Of a stretch of 64,000 nucleotides of DNA, positions 13,201-28,200 are shown in pieces. How positions within the stretch are numbered: position 1 is the first letter of the stretch; each line of letters starts with the position of its first letter. This DNA comes from Owenia fusiformis (taxonomy: Eukaryota > Annelida > Polychaeta > Sabellida > Oweniidae), in NCBI GenBank assembly GCA_903813345.2, contig CAIIXF020000006.1:33517524-33581523 (forward strand), in the 5' to 3' direction. A program made the position numbers and the translations under genes. Under the pieces are notes generated by a model. The model saw only the letters and a program-made list of their open reading frames with translations. It had not been told where the DNA came from and ran no database searches.

Positions 13201-16200
13201 AAGATACGAGAGGATATGCCATTTACATTTACCTATTTGCAGGTAGATTGCTTGTAAATCTTCATTATGTTTCCTTGTTATTATTACACATTAACCATAA
13301 ACACATTATAACAAGAAACAGTGCTTAATAGCCTTCTCATGAACCCATAATTGGTTGTAAAAAACCAAATGCATTTTAGCATGCGTTTCGGCATGTGTTT
13401 TTGCCAATTGACTTCCTATATAGCGACCATATATCAGAGAAAGCACTCAACGTATCAAAATCTTGTCTTGATGATTTTCCTGTTAAGTAAACCTTGTACA
13501 GGCTTGTAGGTGGACAATATAAAATGAAGTAATAATGAAATATGTGAAATAATATTATGCATGCTGGCTATCTATCTATTTTCTGTGGCACAGAAAAAAA
13601 ACATTGAATTTTGATGAAAATATTCTAAAATCATTCACATTCAGTTTTTGGTACCAAAATTGGTATTGGTAAAAAATATTTCACACCTCAGTTACTTTTC
13701 ATTATTACAGTACATGTATGTTTAACAATTTTGGGTGAAATAAAAGACATTGCCTCCATAGAAAACAAGGCAATGTCATGATGTGATGTGATGCAAGACT
13801 ACATGTAGCTTGGCTATAGTTTGATTTGCACAGATTAAATCTTGATCCATAGAGTTGTTTCATGACTGAAGGAATGAACTGGTATATGAAGATAAATCAT
13901 TATGACTTTGTGCACATTTTGATTTGAACTCTATTATTGCATGCTTACATTGAAAGCATGACTTAAAACATTAAAAGGATCATGCAATTAACACCTATTC
14001 ATAAATTGGATGAGCCAGCAGCTATTTTATTTATTCACAATTTATTCAGATTTTGTAATTTGACACATCCTTTTGATTTAGATTAAACATTAATTAATAA
14101 AAAGAGGGCTTGTAACCTTGTATAAATATACCTGATTGCACCCATTTTAAAGTTAAATTATGAACAATTGGCAGACTTTTTGAAAAATTTACAAAATGAG
14201 AAAAATTGTGCAAAATGAGAAATTAATGTGATATCTTATGAGAAAACATTTATTGATGACTTTTGGACGTAGCACTCTGTTTAAGAACATATATTTTTCT
14301 TGTGGTTGCTCAATTTAAAGTGACTGTAGGTTTTCGTAAAAATATAATTTTTGATAACTAAAAAATAGTTGATGGATCTGGTTGAAGTTTTATACAATGA
14401 TGCTTGAGGGACATAATGAAGCAAGTGGGCGCAGCACCTACCCGAGATTTTGAAAATAGGCTTGCAACCACCTGAAAATTCATTTGCACCCACTTGAAAT
14501 TGAGAAAAATCATGCTGACTGCATCCTTTTCATTCAATGTACCAAAAAGCCAAATTACTCCTCTTTGCAATAGAATTATCATTCATTCACAGGGAGTCAT
14601 AGCTGGCCGAATAATCATTAATTTTGCAAAGTGGGGCAAAATTCAGCTCGAACCCAAGTTTTAAACATTGCAAAAGTCACTACAAGGGGCATAGGGGCTA
14701 TTGGAAGAAGGTGTGACAGGTGTGGCATAGACAGTAAAGTATTCATACTCATACTCTTGCAAGAATACATCCTATACCCCACCAAATTGCCACCACTTCC
14801 TTGCATATAAAGATGCGCTCATCTGTCCACGTCATGCATGGTTCAGCCCTGAGTCATCTGTGGGTTAAAGCAGAGAAAAGCAGCCCATTAGTCTACATGG
14901 GCAATTCTTTCTTGAGGTTTTGCAATATCTGGTGGAGGAATTGTGAGCACAGATGATCCTGAGATAGCTCCAAAAGAAAAAGTCACAACAATTCAAGTCG
15001 GGGGAACTTCCATTGGCACTTAGCCCTTGTACTGATTTTTGCAATATCTAAAACTTGGTCCAGAGCCGATTTTGACCAACTGTGTAAATGGAAGGATTTC
15101 TCACATGTAAATGAAGGACATACCATTGCAAAGAGGAGAGACGTGGCTTTATGTTACATTGAATTAAATTGATGTAGTCATCACTAGTTTTGTAATTTTA
15201 CTAGATGACTACTTGTTGCGTTTTTTATACACCCTGTATAATAGGACTCTGCATAAGAAGGAATTTTCAGGCTGCCTGCTAAATATAAAATGATCACCAT
15301 TTTCATGAAAATTGTACTACTAAATACCAGTTATAGGGTTTTGTCCAAATTTTATAGCTAATGTCTTATGGGCAAAAGACATTTGCTCAAAAGGGAATTA
15401 TGAACATGACTACTAAATTCAAAATAGCCAACTTATTTTGTGAAATAATTATTTTTCAAATATCAGTTTTCAGATTTGGTTCAGATTTTATTTGCCATGC
15501 CTTGTTATATGGACATAAGCCTCGGTTTGAAATAGGAATTTTCAAGATGGCTGCTGAATTCAAGTGATTTGATTTTTCAGTAGGAGTTGAGTTGCTGTTT
15601 TTTTAGTTTGAATAAGTACTGGATTTTTGTTAATTTACTAGCATATTCAGCTTAGTGACATAAATATGATAATATGGTACATACAAATCTCAGCAGAAAG
15701 ATGTTTTTGGAGATGCTAATTTTGATTAAAAAAAATCCTGTTAAAATAGCTTAGTAAAAGGCAATAATGTGAAGAGGTTACCTTTGGCTATAGAACTGCA
15801 GCTACATCATTCATTAAGAAACGTGGCTGTTAAACATTGCTCCATAGATTACAATATGTCATCAGACTATTGTCTTGAAGAACAAAAGCCCTAGTGCCGA
15901 AATGGAAATAAGAATTAAGAAAATATGTCTTATTTAAACCTCAGTCACAATTGCTACAGCGAACATACAGCCTATTATTTCTAAGGTCTTTTCTGTACAA
16001 CCTTTTAAATGATGATGCATGGTCACTGTAGGATGTCTATATGGCAGGTGTAGTTTTTGACAAATACCATGGCAGACACAAGACAGCAATCCTACAGTCA
16101 CCTCAAATGTAACTGTGGTTCACAATGGTCAATCGTAAGGTATGAAACCTGAGGGGAGCCTTAAGTCCTTCATACGCCTGATGTATGGCCACCATGGAAC

Positions 16201-19200
16201 CTTTATATGGGTTTGCTATGGTTTGTTATTACCTTCTATAATATAAAGTCAAGTTACCATAGTTACCCTTATTTTTGACCAATTAAATAAGAGATGCTGA
16301 TATTTTAATAATCAATCAGAAAATATTTTTCATTCATTGTGTGAAAATTTCATGAGAAAATATCAAATATCTTTGAAATGAGAGCATTTTTTCGTTAACT
16401 TATTGAACGACCTGGTATTATGACGGTAGAAATGAAAACCAAGTTATAATTTCTATGGCGACTCTACAGCCTCTAAAAATCTGGACACACCGTATGGAGA
16501 CCATAGATTTTCTACGGTTGCTTTGGGAATTAGCTGATTTCAGGGAACTTTGATTGACGTATGGTCGCCACAGTGCAATTGTGACTGTGGTTTTAATTTA
16601 ATTGAAACCATCCTTAGAGTCTAATATAGAACCTTTTTTTTCAGTGCAACAACATTATATACAATGTATCTTAATATATTGACCAACGACTTTATGCAAT
16701 CTAGGGTTATGTCATGGATAGATATTGAAGTGATGTAGTTAATGGAGTGGGTTCACATAGCGGTCACAAAACAGGAAGTTGGTTGCAAACATAATAAGGT
16801 TCCGTGTAATAAAAATTCAGCTTCTGATCAGCTGTTACGGCTAATTACATTACATCTTATAGAAATTTCTTGTCTTTTAATTTTTTTTACACAATAACAT
16901 GTTCAATGAATATGTACCTTTTTATGTTATAGTTAAATAGAATATATACCAACATATAATTTACTTATATTTTATTTTCTGTTTTCTAATTAGATACATA
17001 ATATATCCCAAGAATTCAAACAATTATTTTTTATTAAATCAATAAGGCAAACATATTTTGCATCAAATAGCAAAAGTAAAAAGCCAGATACAATCTTTAA
17101 ATTAAATTATATTAGATTATGTTCTTTGATTGTATATTAGTATTATATTCTTCTATTACTCCCATAAATGGCAATGTGGCTGGACAATGGGGATTTAGGC
17201 TAGCATGTGTCAGCATTAGTAACAAATTATTATACTTTTGTAAGCATTTGCAATAACAAGGTGGCGACATTTTATCAGGTTAATGCCTTTTATGAACTGA
17301 GGTTTTTATTTTGTTTTAATATAAATCCCATTAAAGGCTGTAAGTGTAATTTGTGTGACTGCTTGTAATAAAGCAAATATCTTGACACATATACAATTAA
17401 CCAGATGCGAGTAGGTAGTTACCAATTTCACCACCAGGTGGCTCGTTCGGGTCAGATAGCATGGCGGGTATAGTAGAAAGTTCCCTTTAACTTAAATAAC
17501 ATCTGTTTTAGTGGTTCAATTTTCATATAACCCAGTGATCTCGCTAGGCTTTTGGACTCCGGCGGGCCGCTGGACACTCTCGTGTTCAAACCTGAAAGCG
17601 CCAGTCTCTGGTGTAAAAAATAAATGCCGCCGGGATCTAAAATATTTTTGAAAATGTTTTCTTTGCCACTTTACATGCTCTTTCACCTCAGCTTAAAGAT
17701 TCTAATTTTCTAAAATAAAGTCTTAAGAACCGGTGATTTTCAATTGAAATCACCGTATCATTAAGAGTATTTTTGAAGTTGTTACTTCCTGTGGTTTGAA
17801 GAGAGACATCTATTGAGAAAAAACTAGCAATTGATTCATATTAACATACTTCGTCCAATACAATTTGCCATTCCCATTTTATCATGTAGATTTAAATAAT
17901 TAAAATTAAATCTTGGGGAGGTAAATTCTAAAACAAAACAGCCACTAATTAAAGCTTCTTTGAGGAATGTGTTGAGTGGGAAATTTGAATTTGAAAGTTT
18001 ATACCACATGATGACAATCAAAAGTTGGGATTTAAATATTTTCACATAGTCTGGTATAGAAATGATAATGTTTATACTCTCATAAAGACAGCAATATTTC
18101 TCTGAAATGTTTGACTAGAAAACATATTCTAAGATCTTCTAAAGCTGACTCTGTTTAGCCAGGATTTGCCAAGGGGGGGGGGGGGGTCACTTTTTGAAAA
18201 ATGGCCCGGGGGTTTGAAGTTTGAACCCATCGAAATTGAGAACTATCATTTCATCTTTCATCACGGGGGGGGAGGGGTTATTGCCGCAAATTCTGAATTT
18301 TTTTATCCGGGTTCTAAAAATTTCCTGGTGAGAACCCTGTAACCCTTATGTATCTAATAGTTATGCAAATCAAAATATGTCCAGTAAATGAAAATGTTAT
18401 CTGACCAATACAAAAAAAAAAATTTCACTTTTTGTGATTTTGTAACATGAGCTCTATGGAGAATCAACCCGAACTAGAAGTCACACTTTCAAAAATAATT
18501 AAATTTTCAAACTTGATAAACAATTTTCGAAACCATATTTCGTGATGTCCTTTTACATGTAGATTTCAAATATAACATCCCTTTGACTGAATTTTGAATA
18601 TTTAATGGCGTAAATCAAGATTTTTTCTACTCGCATCTAGATATCTAGTCTATTTATAATACACAAGTGATAACCATCATTCTTCTGTGATTCTTTCTTT
18701 TCTTTAATACATTTAATGATTTAAATATAAATATACAGTACATTAACTGCCAAAGTTCAAATCCTTGGTGGCTATGTAATCTTACAGCATATGTGTGTAT
18801 ATATTGCACAACTGTGTGTTGCAGTCTTTTGAAAACATGAAAATGACATGCCATCTTGTTCAAAATGTGTTTATATTCTGCCAAAATGGTAGAATATTAA
18901 CAGTTATATACCAAATTTTTCTTTTCACCCCATTACAAAATAACATGACTTCATCTTAAAGAATAAGGGAATGGCTTGTGGTCACTTTACAGATCCTAAA
19001 ATGAACACTCGATGCTCCACACCTCATGCAAATTTTGGAAAGCAACACATCTAAGGAATGGTCATTTCACATTGCATTATTGGAGTCCAGGGCTTAAATT
19101 CTGAAACATTTCATCATAATACCTGAGTGACATCTCAATTCTTTGTTGCGAGAAATAAAGAAAATATGATAAGCATAAGAATGGCTGTATTATTTAAGAA

Positions 19201-22200
19201 ATATAGACCAAGAGCAGAGGTTATCCTTTGTCCCTAGTCCTAAGGGGTGTATTCGACGAAATTACACCTGCTCTGAGGTCTATATTATGTTTTCGAACAT
19301 GAAAACTCACCAAAATGTTGAATATTCATTATGGTGTGCCATTACTTGTACGACCCACCGTTATGACGTCACACATTACTCATATTACCAGGGACATTGT
19401 TCTGGGTGAAATGTTGACTTTGTTTACGGATTATAGAAGGCGTGAATACAGTCATGTTTGAATATGATTTAGTACCCAATTAAGAAAAAACCTGAAGAGA
19501 TCACTTTACTTATTGAAAGTTGTAACTTCTCTTAGTGATAAGCTTAGATCATAAGGAGGTCTCATAATATCAGAGCATGTTGTTAGTGACACTGTAAGAT
19601 GTGATAAATATCATAATGTAATAATTTCCAACACTTTCTAACATGTTTCAAAGCAGTTATAAGTCATTTAATAATTAGTGAATTTATGCTCGACTTTCAA
19701 CCTATTTAGTACTGTAAAAATAATTGTTTGTAAATGATATACCATAATAAGAGCCTACTCATTTACTCATTGAAACCAAAGTGTCAAGTTTTGTTTTAAT
19801 GTGACAAAAGCAATAAGGGAGGTTTTGAATTAGAGCAGTTAACAAAAAAGTAACATGCAAATGCACGAGTTGGGATTGAAAGATTTGCCCGCTACGGTGG
19901 AGCATGCTGTTTCTCATAAAAACATAAAGGAAACTTCACAATTTATTTTTATTTTTTAAATCATGTGTTTTTTATACCAAAGATTAGTACTAGTACCAAA
20001 AAGTATTAGTACCAAAAATTACTATTCCTTGCAATGTGTATATCATTTGTGGCCAACCTTCACTTCTGTTTGAGTCCAATAATGCTAGGAGTAAAAGCTA
20101 TATTTAAAACGGATGTATCCTACTTGCAATCAGAGTCCTCTAGATCCATAACCATGCATTAAATATGGTATTCTGCTATTTCAATAACGCCGTCCAAGTA
20201 TTGCAAAAACGTAATGAAAAATCCATGGACCCGGAAATAAAAAGTGATTGCGTTTTGTGGACGCAGTGCAAGCCATACTCATACAATCAACTTTGGATGA
20301 ATGATTTGATAAAGATCTTACCTTCAGTCTCTTTATTTCGTCAGAATCCAATAAATAATTGAAGAAAATTCTATTTCTAAAAGAAATAAAATTTTCTTTC
20401 GAAATTTCCTTCCCGGAAGTTGATTTCTGATCGAAATAGTACGAGGCATGTGATAGGACAAAAATTTATACAATACTCGATTTCCGAGCAGTAATCAGTA
20501 TGAGTCCTACGATTGGCCGGTAGCTTAAGACCTGATTCAAACCATTTTCAATTGGTCAAGTGTGATCACGTGATCATTATTTGAGACTGCATATGCGCAA
20601 GAAACTGAACTAAAAAGTTGAACCTCGCGCAGATTGCCCCTAAACTAAACATGCTAAAGCAAAATCAATAGCAAATTGTTTCGAAATTCGCAAGGAAAAG
20701 GTGTTTTAAATGGGAGAATATAAGTTATGATGGTATCTGTATCATTCAATGACATACTAGACTTGCAAGAACGCTGATTCAGACCGATAAATAGCAAAAG
20801 CAGTGGTACAAAATTTCATCAATTTATTTCATCCAGTGTAAAAACGTGACTTTTGAATTCCCGGGAACATTTTTTCAAGGGACGCAGTTTTTTGAAGGGA
20901 GACGCATTTTTTGAAAATCATTACGTCCAAGGGACGCAATTTTGGACAAGCCTACTGAAAACACTGGGTATTAGTTCAAAGTAATTTCTATTTGCTTCAA
21001 TGCATTTTTTTCTACTACCCAGACCTCAAAAACATTATGAAACCCATTTTGTCCAATACTATGTGGTTTCAATCTGGCTGCCCTTTTCAAAATTGAGTAA
21101 AATTGTTGTCTCTGTCAACGACACTGTCACCAAATTGCTCTGGCAACCATTATTTCATTGTTAGGAGGTCATGAGCTTTGAAACTTTTCAAATAAACTAA
21201 CAGTTACATTTTTAAAACATGCTGATCTAGGGCATCCAAGCAATGGTTAAAGGTATTCAGCTTTTTGCTTTAGCTTTTTTGTAAGGAAAGATCAAGGGCA
21301 TTTAACTAATGGTCAAGGGCATTGAAGCAATGGTCAAAGGTATTCAGCTGTTTGCACTTATTGTTTTGTTTGGAAAGATCAAGGGCATTCAGCCAATGGT
21401 TCAGGGTATTCAACCAATCTTCAAGGAGATCCAACCAATTTTCATTGGTGTTCAACCTCTGATCAAGGACATTCAACCAATTCCATTGGTATTCAACCAA
21501 TGATCAAGGGCATTCAACCAATTCCATTGGAATTCAACCTCTGATCAAGGGCATTCAACCAATTTCATTGGTATTCAACCAATGATCAAGGGCTCTCAAC
21601 CAGTTTCATTGATATTCAACCAATGATCAAGGGCATTCAACATGAGAGTTGTCAATTATATTCATTCTAAGGAATAATCAACCGATTCAGGTACACAACA
21701 TACGCCTGATCATGAAATTATTTTCTAGTCTACCAGTAAAAATTGAAGCAAGTAAAAGTTTTTCATTCGTCATTTAACAGACTTAGATTGGCAATTGCCA
21801 TAAATCTCATAAATAAAGAACATGGAACTGACCTTACAGTAAGGCTATTTGATTAGGTCAAACTTGCAAGTACTCAAATTAGATGATAGGAATTGTATAA
21901 AATATATTGTTATGTATTTTTGAGAGTTACTATTTTATGCATTAGTTTGTATTTTATTGATAGGAGAGGTTTTCCTCGGTCCTTATTTTCCAAATGATGT
22001 TAGTGGCAATTGCTACCTTTAGGCTGAGATAGATAATGGCTGCTGTGGCCTTTCATAGAAGTTGGAATATCTGGGCTAAATGGCAGATATTTATGAAGGC
22101 ATATAGTTCTGTAAGCGTAATTCTGATTGGTTATATGGATAGATCAAAGAATAATCTCTATAGAAAAAGAGTTAGGATGAAGCTCTCTTTTAAAGAAGCA

Positions 22201-25200
22201 AAATCTCACTACTGAAAAGGGTAGAAATCCTGAATATAATATGAAATGGACTAATGGGAGTGATGCCAATAATAAAGCGAGGTACGTCACTAATCCCGGA
22301 CACTGTTAAGGAAACAATAGAATTTCCTAATTGGTTCATGTCATTTCCGTGACTTCTCTGAAGATATCTTTTTATATTAAAGTAATAAGCTGTTTCTCAT
22401 AATAGCTAGCATTAGGGATTTCCTAAGGGAGGCATTTAAAGCAGTATGGTTCTCCTTAAGGAGACAGTGGGGCAAATGGGATAAATAGGAATCTCCTTTT
22501 GGAGACAATGATGTATATTTCAGCCATAATTTTGATGTCGCTATCTATTGAAATGTTTATTTGTGACCTATTTGCTTTCATTTCGACTTTTTTTAGTGTT
22601 CATTCAGTCTCCACCCCTAGAATAGGACGGGAGTGATTTATATAACCTAAGGGCTTATTGCAAAGCTTGCTATTTTCATTTGACCAATTTTGATGATATT
22701 TTACAATTTATGTTTTCAGGAATACACTCGGATACTTTGATCTTCGTGCTAAGTTCTCAGAGACGTACAACATGGAGGATATCCAGCAAACACCTCAACT
22801 CTACAGTCAAACACATATTTATTGTAAGTAGCCTTTCTAGTTCTACCAATTTTCTGTTATTTTCCTCAACAGCTACATATATTTCTATATATATTTCCTT
22901 CTCAAGGCCTAATCTTTCTGAAGAAATGGGAATAGGGGTGGTTTAGGGGTGTTTTTCTTGTGTACATTGGCGCATGAAGGAAGAGGGTATTGCCAGATTT
23001 TTTTATTTGAAACCGAGCCTAGAATTGAAAGCTCTATAGCTAATTAAAGTCAAAGTGTAATAATGACAGAAATGTCAGTCAGTATTTAGTCTCCTAAATC
23101 AAGCATAGAAGATCTCATTTCTCATATTATATTTAATTCTGCACCATGTACAGTTTACCAGGAACCCATACAGTATGTAAATACTTTGAAGAATAAATGC
23201 AAAATGTTTTAAGTCAAAGTCAAGCTAATTTTTATTTATTTTAAAAACACATTTTTTCTTGTTATTTTTTTTATTATTGGGAATGAACCAGAGAGGGTCT
23301 AAATTTTATTTTCTGGGGGCATGCCCCCGATCCCCCTAGATTGCGCAGCATGCTTCACGTGCAGCGCTTCACACAGGACCCATCAATACCCAAAAGTCGC
23401 CCCCTCCCTTGGCAAATCCTTCTGATGCCCCTGTTGTATCTAGCACTTTGTTAAGAGTTTTGACAGTTAGTGCTTTATATGATTTGAACACCATTTCCTT
23501 GTTCCTTGTTGTAAAAATCATTAATATAATGATTTGTGAAATCCATCTTATCATTTATAAAAAGTATAATTTCAAAAATATATTGGTTTCACAGAGTTGA
23601 ATTGTTAAGAACTTTCTCTGAGCATAAGAGTCCACTTGGTAACACTCTTTTAAAGCAGCAAAATCAAACCATTAGAAAGGGTGGAAAGAACACCTGTCTC
23701 TAAATTAAAAAAATATATATTAGGACATACATTTTTTCTGAAAAAAGCTAAATAACAAACACCAATACAAATAGATTACATTGTATACAGTATACTTCAA
23801 ACTTCACATGCCTTATTTTCACACTGATTTAACAACTTCTCTCTGTCACTTGCTAATCACTCTACGCCATGACTATAACAAATAAGTGCTGTATTGTTGA
23901 TGTTATTTTGTCTTGTCCTATATACTGGGTGTATGTGTTAGTGGGCAGGTGTCCTACATACTGGGTGTGCATGTATGTGTTAGTGGGCAGGTGTCCTATA
24001 TACTGGGTGTATGTGTTAGTGGGCAGGTGTCCTATATACTGGGTGTGCATGTATGTGTTAGTGGGCAGGTGTCCTATATACTGGGTGTGCATGTATGTGT
24101 TAGTGGGCAGGTGTCCTATATACTGGGTGTGCATGTATGTGTTAGTGGGCAGGTGTCCTATATACTGGGTGTGCATGTATGTGTTAGTGGGCAGGTGTCC
24201 TATATACTGGGTGTGCATGTATGTGTTAGTGGGCAGGTGTCCTATATGCTGGGTGTGCATGTATGTGTTAGTGGGCAGGTGTCCTATATACTGGGTGTAT
24301 GTGTTAGTGGGCAGGTGTCCTATATACTGGGTGTGCATGTATGTGTTAGTGGGCAGGTGTCCTATATACTGGGTGTGCATGTATGTGTTAGTGGGCAGGT
24401 GTCCTATATGCTGGGTGTGCATGTATGTGTTAGTGGGCAGGTGTCCTATATACTGGGTGTATGTGTTAGTGGGCAGGTGTCCTATATACTGGGTGTATGT
24501 GTTAGTGGGCAGGTGTCCTATATACTGGGTGTGCATGTATGTGTTAGTGGGCAGGTGTCCTATATACTGGGTGTATGTGTTAGTGGGCAGGTGTCCTATA
24601 TACTGGGTGTGCATGTATGTGTTAGTGGGCAGGTGTCCTATATACTGGGTGTATGTGTTAGTGGGCAGGTGTCCTATATACTGGGTATATGTGTTAGTGG
24701 GCAGGTGTCCTATATACTGGGTGTGCATGTATGTGTTAGTGGGCAGGTGTCCTATATACTGGGTGTGCATGTATGTGTTAGTGGGCAGGTGTCCTATATA
24801 CTGGGTGTGCATGTATGTGTTAGTGGGCAGGTGTCCTATATACTGGGTGTGCATGTATGTGTTAGTGGGCAGGTGTCCTATATACTGGGTGTATGTGTTA
24901 GTGGGCAGGTGTCCTATATACTGGGTATATGTGTTAGTGGGCAGGTATCCTATATACTGGGTGTGCATGTATGTGTTAGTGGGCAGGTGTCCTATATACT
25001 GGGTGTGCATGTATGTGTTAGTGGGCAGGTGTCCTTTATACTGGGTGTGCATGTATGTGTTAGTGGGCAGGTGCCACATGAATCTTGTCATCAAAATAAT
25101 TATCTGTTCAATTTGAAATTTTTACAGATGTAAGAGGCAACTAGTTCTGATTTTAAGGATGCTTTGAATATTACATGGCTGCCATTTTACTCTTTATAGT

Positions 25201-28200
25201 ACAATATCTCTCACTTTGTGTCTTCAAGCTCAAGAGACATGAAAAATTCAAGAAGCGACCAAATTGATATATCAATATACAACGTACATATAGTCATTTT
25301 TGTTCCATGCTAATATTTTTAGTGCTAAACTGCACTTAGGTTGAGTAAGGGCTCTGACCTTCTCATTTTTCGTATTATCTGTACTTCATATTTCTTCTCT
25401 TGTCATCTTTAGTGTTTGTCTGTTATTTTTCAAAATGTTTGATTTTCAAAATAATTATAAGTAGTGACTTCATGTTAGTTAAATTTACTTTACTCCTTGC
25501 CAATTCTGCTCCTTTCATCTTTATTTAAAATAAACTTGAACATAATGTCATTTTATTCCTGGGGATGTAATTTGTTAGGGATGAAACTTGGCCATTTTAG
25601 TTTTACTCAATATGACAAGAATTTGTTAGGGCAATCTTGTAATTTTTCACTTGATGCACCAACTGTCATAATAATACAAGCAGAGCATCTTTAAGTTGTC
25701 ACGTCGTGCAGCAGACCACACGGGTACTATAGGAATAAAAAGGATCTGGCGCAACTGAAAAGAGAAAAGCAACCATTTTTCATGAATTCTCAATGATTAT
25801 GAGATTGTCTCTAAAGTACTGAATGGTTATTGTACTTATAATATTATATTGTGACATATTTCAGATTTGCTACTTTGTGTAGTCAACATTTTCTTGTTAT
25901 GTTTCTGTTTGATATGCCAAGGTCAGACTCGAAAAGTCTCCATTTAGTTTTGAGATAGTGATCATTACCAAGTCACCATGAAATCATTCTCCCAAAGGAG
26001 ACTTAGGGAGACTTATCTTTTGAAGCAGAGTTCTCTCAGTCACTGGCTATATCTGTACTGCATGGAACAATATTGTTCTAATAGTTCTTTCTCTTGTTTT
26101 TGCGAACCTCCTAATGAGATAAGATAGGCCTGCTTATTAAAGGATGTCCAGTGAGTGATTGTGATCACCCATTAAACAAATATCACATTGTCTCATTTTA
26201 GAATGTAAAATAAAATAATAAACAGTGGAATTACAGTGAAATAGAATAAATAGGCATGAACCATAGACTTTAAACTATATTGAAACATAAGTAAATCATG
26301 TGCATCATTGAGATTTAAAAGAGGAATGCTGTGAAATGAACCTGACTGGTGAGAAATTAATCACAGGGGAGGTTAGTTTAGTATTCAGAGTTTGTGATCA
26401 AGCCACTGATTGATTGTTCCATCTTAACAGCACCTTCAAAATAATTGTTTCTGGTCTACGGAAATCAACCTTTTCTCCTCGGAAAAATTGAAATAATCTA
26501 TGAATTTTGAATATTTTTGGAAATGAGGATTTAAGTTTCATTAATAGATGATGCGATTTTTGTGTCCTCTTATTTGAGATTTCATAATGTTATTTTTATG
26601 ATTGTATTTTTGAAGGGATAGACACACCTGCCCAAAGATGTTATGAAACATTTCTGACCAGTTTTGGCAATTTGAATGATATATTAGTCTCCCTATATTT
26701 TTTCACAATTCCAAGTAAGTGTAAAATTTTCATTTGCAAATTCAGACCTTTGGTCCAAATAGACAATTTTTACTCATTTTTTCAATTAAGTATAACTTGA
26801 GTTTTCAATGGGTGCAAGTTTATATTCAAAATCTCAATTAGGCAAAGTAATCACTGAATATTGTTTTAACAAAGGTTTTCATAAATTATTTGTGAGGTAC
26901 GGAAGCATAGATATTATTATGTAAAATTACCAGGGGGTTTGTTATTTAATTAAGAGCTTAGATATATTGGTTTATGAGAGTTTTGTATACCGGTATGTGG
27001 TCAATGACATGCCAGTAAAAGCAAAACAGACCTCTCTTGTATTAGAAAACCTTGTCTTGTACTGTTTATAGAAGAATAATAGTGTGTACGTTGACTTCAT
27101 GTTTTTTCCAATAATAACATACTCGTATATTTGTATATTTTCATAAAATATGGTGCCCCTTTTTAATGCTGTTTTAGTCAGAGGATTGTATTTACATCTA
27201 TCCTCAGGGTCATGTTATTATATAGTATTTAAAAGCAAGGTCTGCATTTATAATTGTCACCTTTATGTAAGCTTAAGGTAGGCATATTGGAATGAGTAAT
27301 GTGGCTTTAGGAAGCAGCATAAGAAACCATTGTACTGTATACATGTATGATTGACTTTATTGACTTTAGGGAGCGTTTAATTACATAGATCGCTCGGTAC
27401 TGTTATATAAACTATGTAAATCTGGAATTCATCCACAGACTAAAATGTACTAGATTATAGAGAGCATGTACTCTAAATCTAAGTCATGTCTCAAGTTAGA
27501 AAATGGAGTCACGGAAACTTTTGACACTGAAATAGGAGTTTTACAAATTGAACGTGTAAATAAATATAAATATCTCGGTGTTATTCTTACTGATAACAAT
27601 AAATTTGATTTTAACACTGCTTATCCTAAAGAACAATCACGAAAGGCAAAATTCAAAATCAAACAACAGTATAAGAAATTCAATGATGTACCACCGGATG
27701 TTGCTCTTAACCTTTTTGATTCATTAGTCAGTCCAATAAATTACATCATTAATAGATTTAAGCATTCCCTACATATTGCTCAATATATGTCAGCATCAAA
27801 TTTTTACCGTTTTTGAGATATTTGACGTCAAAAAACAGTAAAGATAAGTTATTTTTCAACTTGCTTCAATTTGACCAAATTTCAAATCTGACATTAGTTT
27901 TAGGATTTGACCTTTACTTGACCTTCAGTGACCTTCGAAAGGTCAAAAAAGTTGATTTTTCAAATTGATTTTTGGATGTAAATTTTGGTCAGCTTAATCA
28001 CAAAAGACCTTACTGAGCTCTGAATAAGTAAAATTTTCAAGGTCATCAAACTAGGTCACGTAACTATGCTATCTAAGTTTCTCAAAGTTCAAGACTACAA
28101 ATCCAAATCAATATTTTTGTTTGAAAGTCAGGATATAAATTCCTCTGAAGGTTCCAAACTGTGTGAGCACAGGACCGTGGGTCCTTCATTAAAAATAGCA

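Noticed and set aside
20165-20362. 65-codon open frame
   Set aside because: No domain, no splice-phase match to any gene here, and a length expected by chance.
23862-25133. Three open frames of 406-415 codons
   Set aside because: They come only from a minisatellite with 42- and 36-bp units, exist on both strands, have no domains and lie in an intron.
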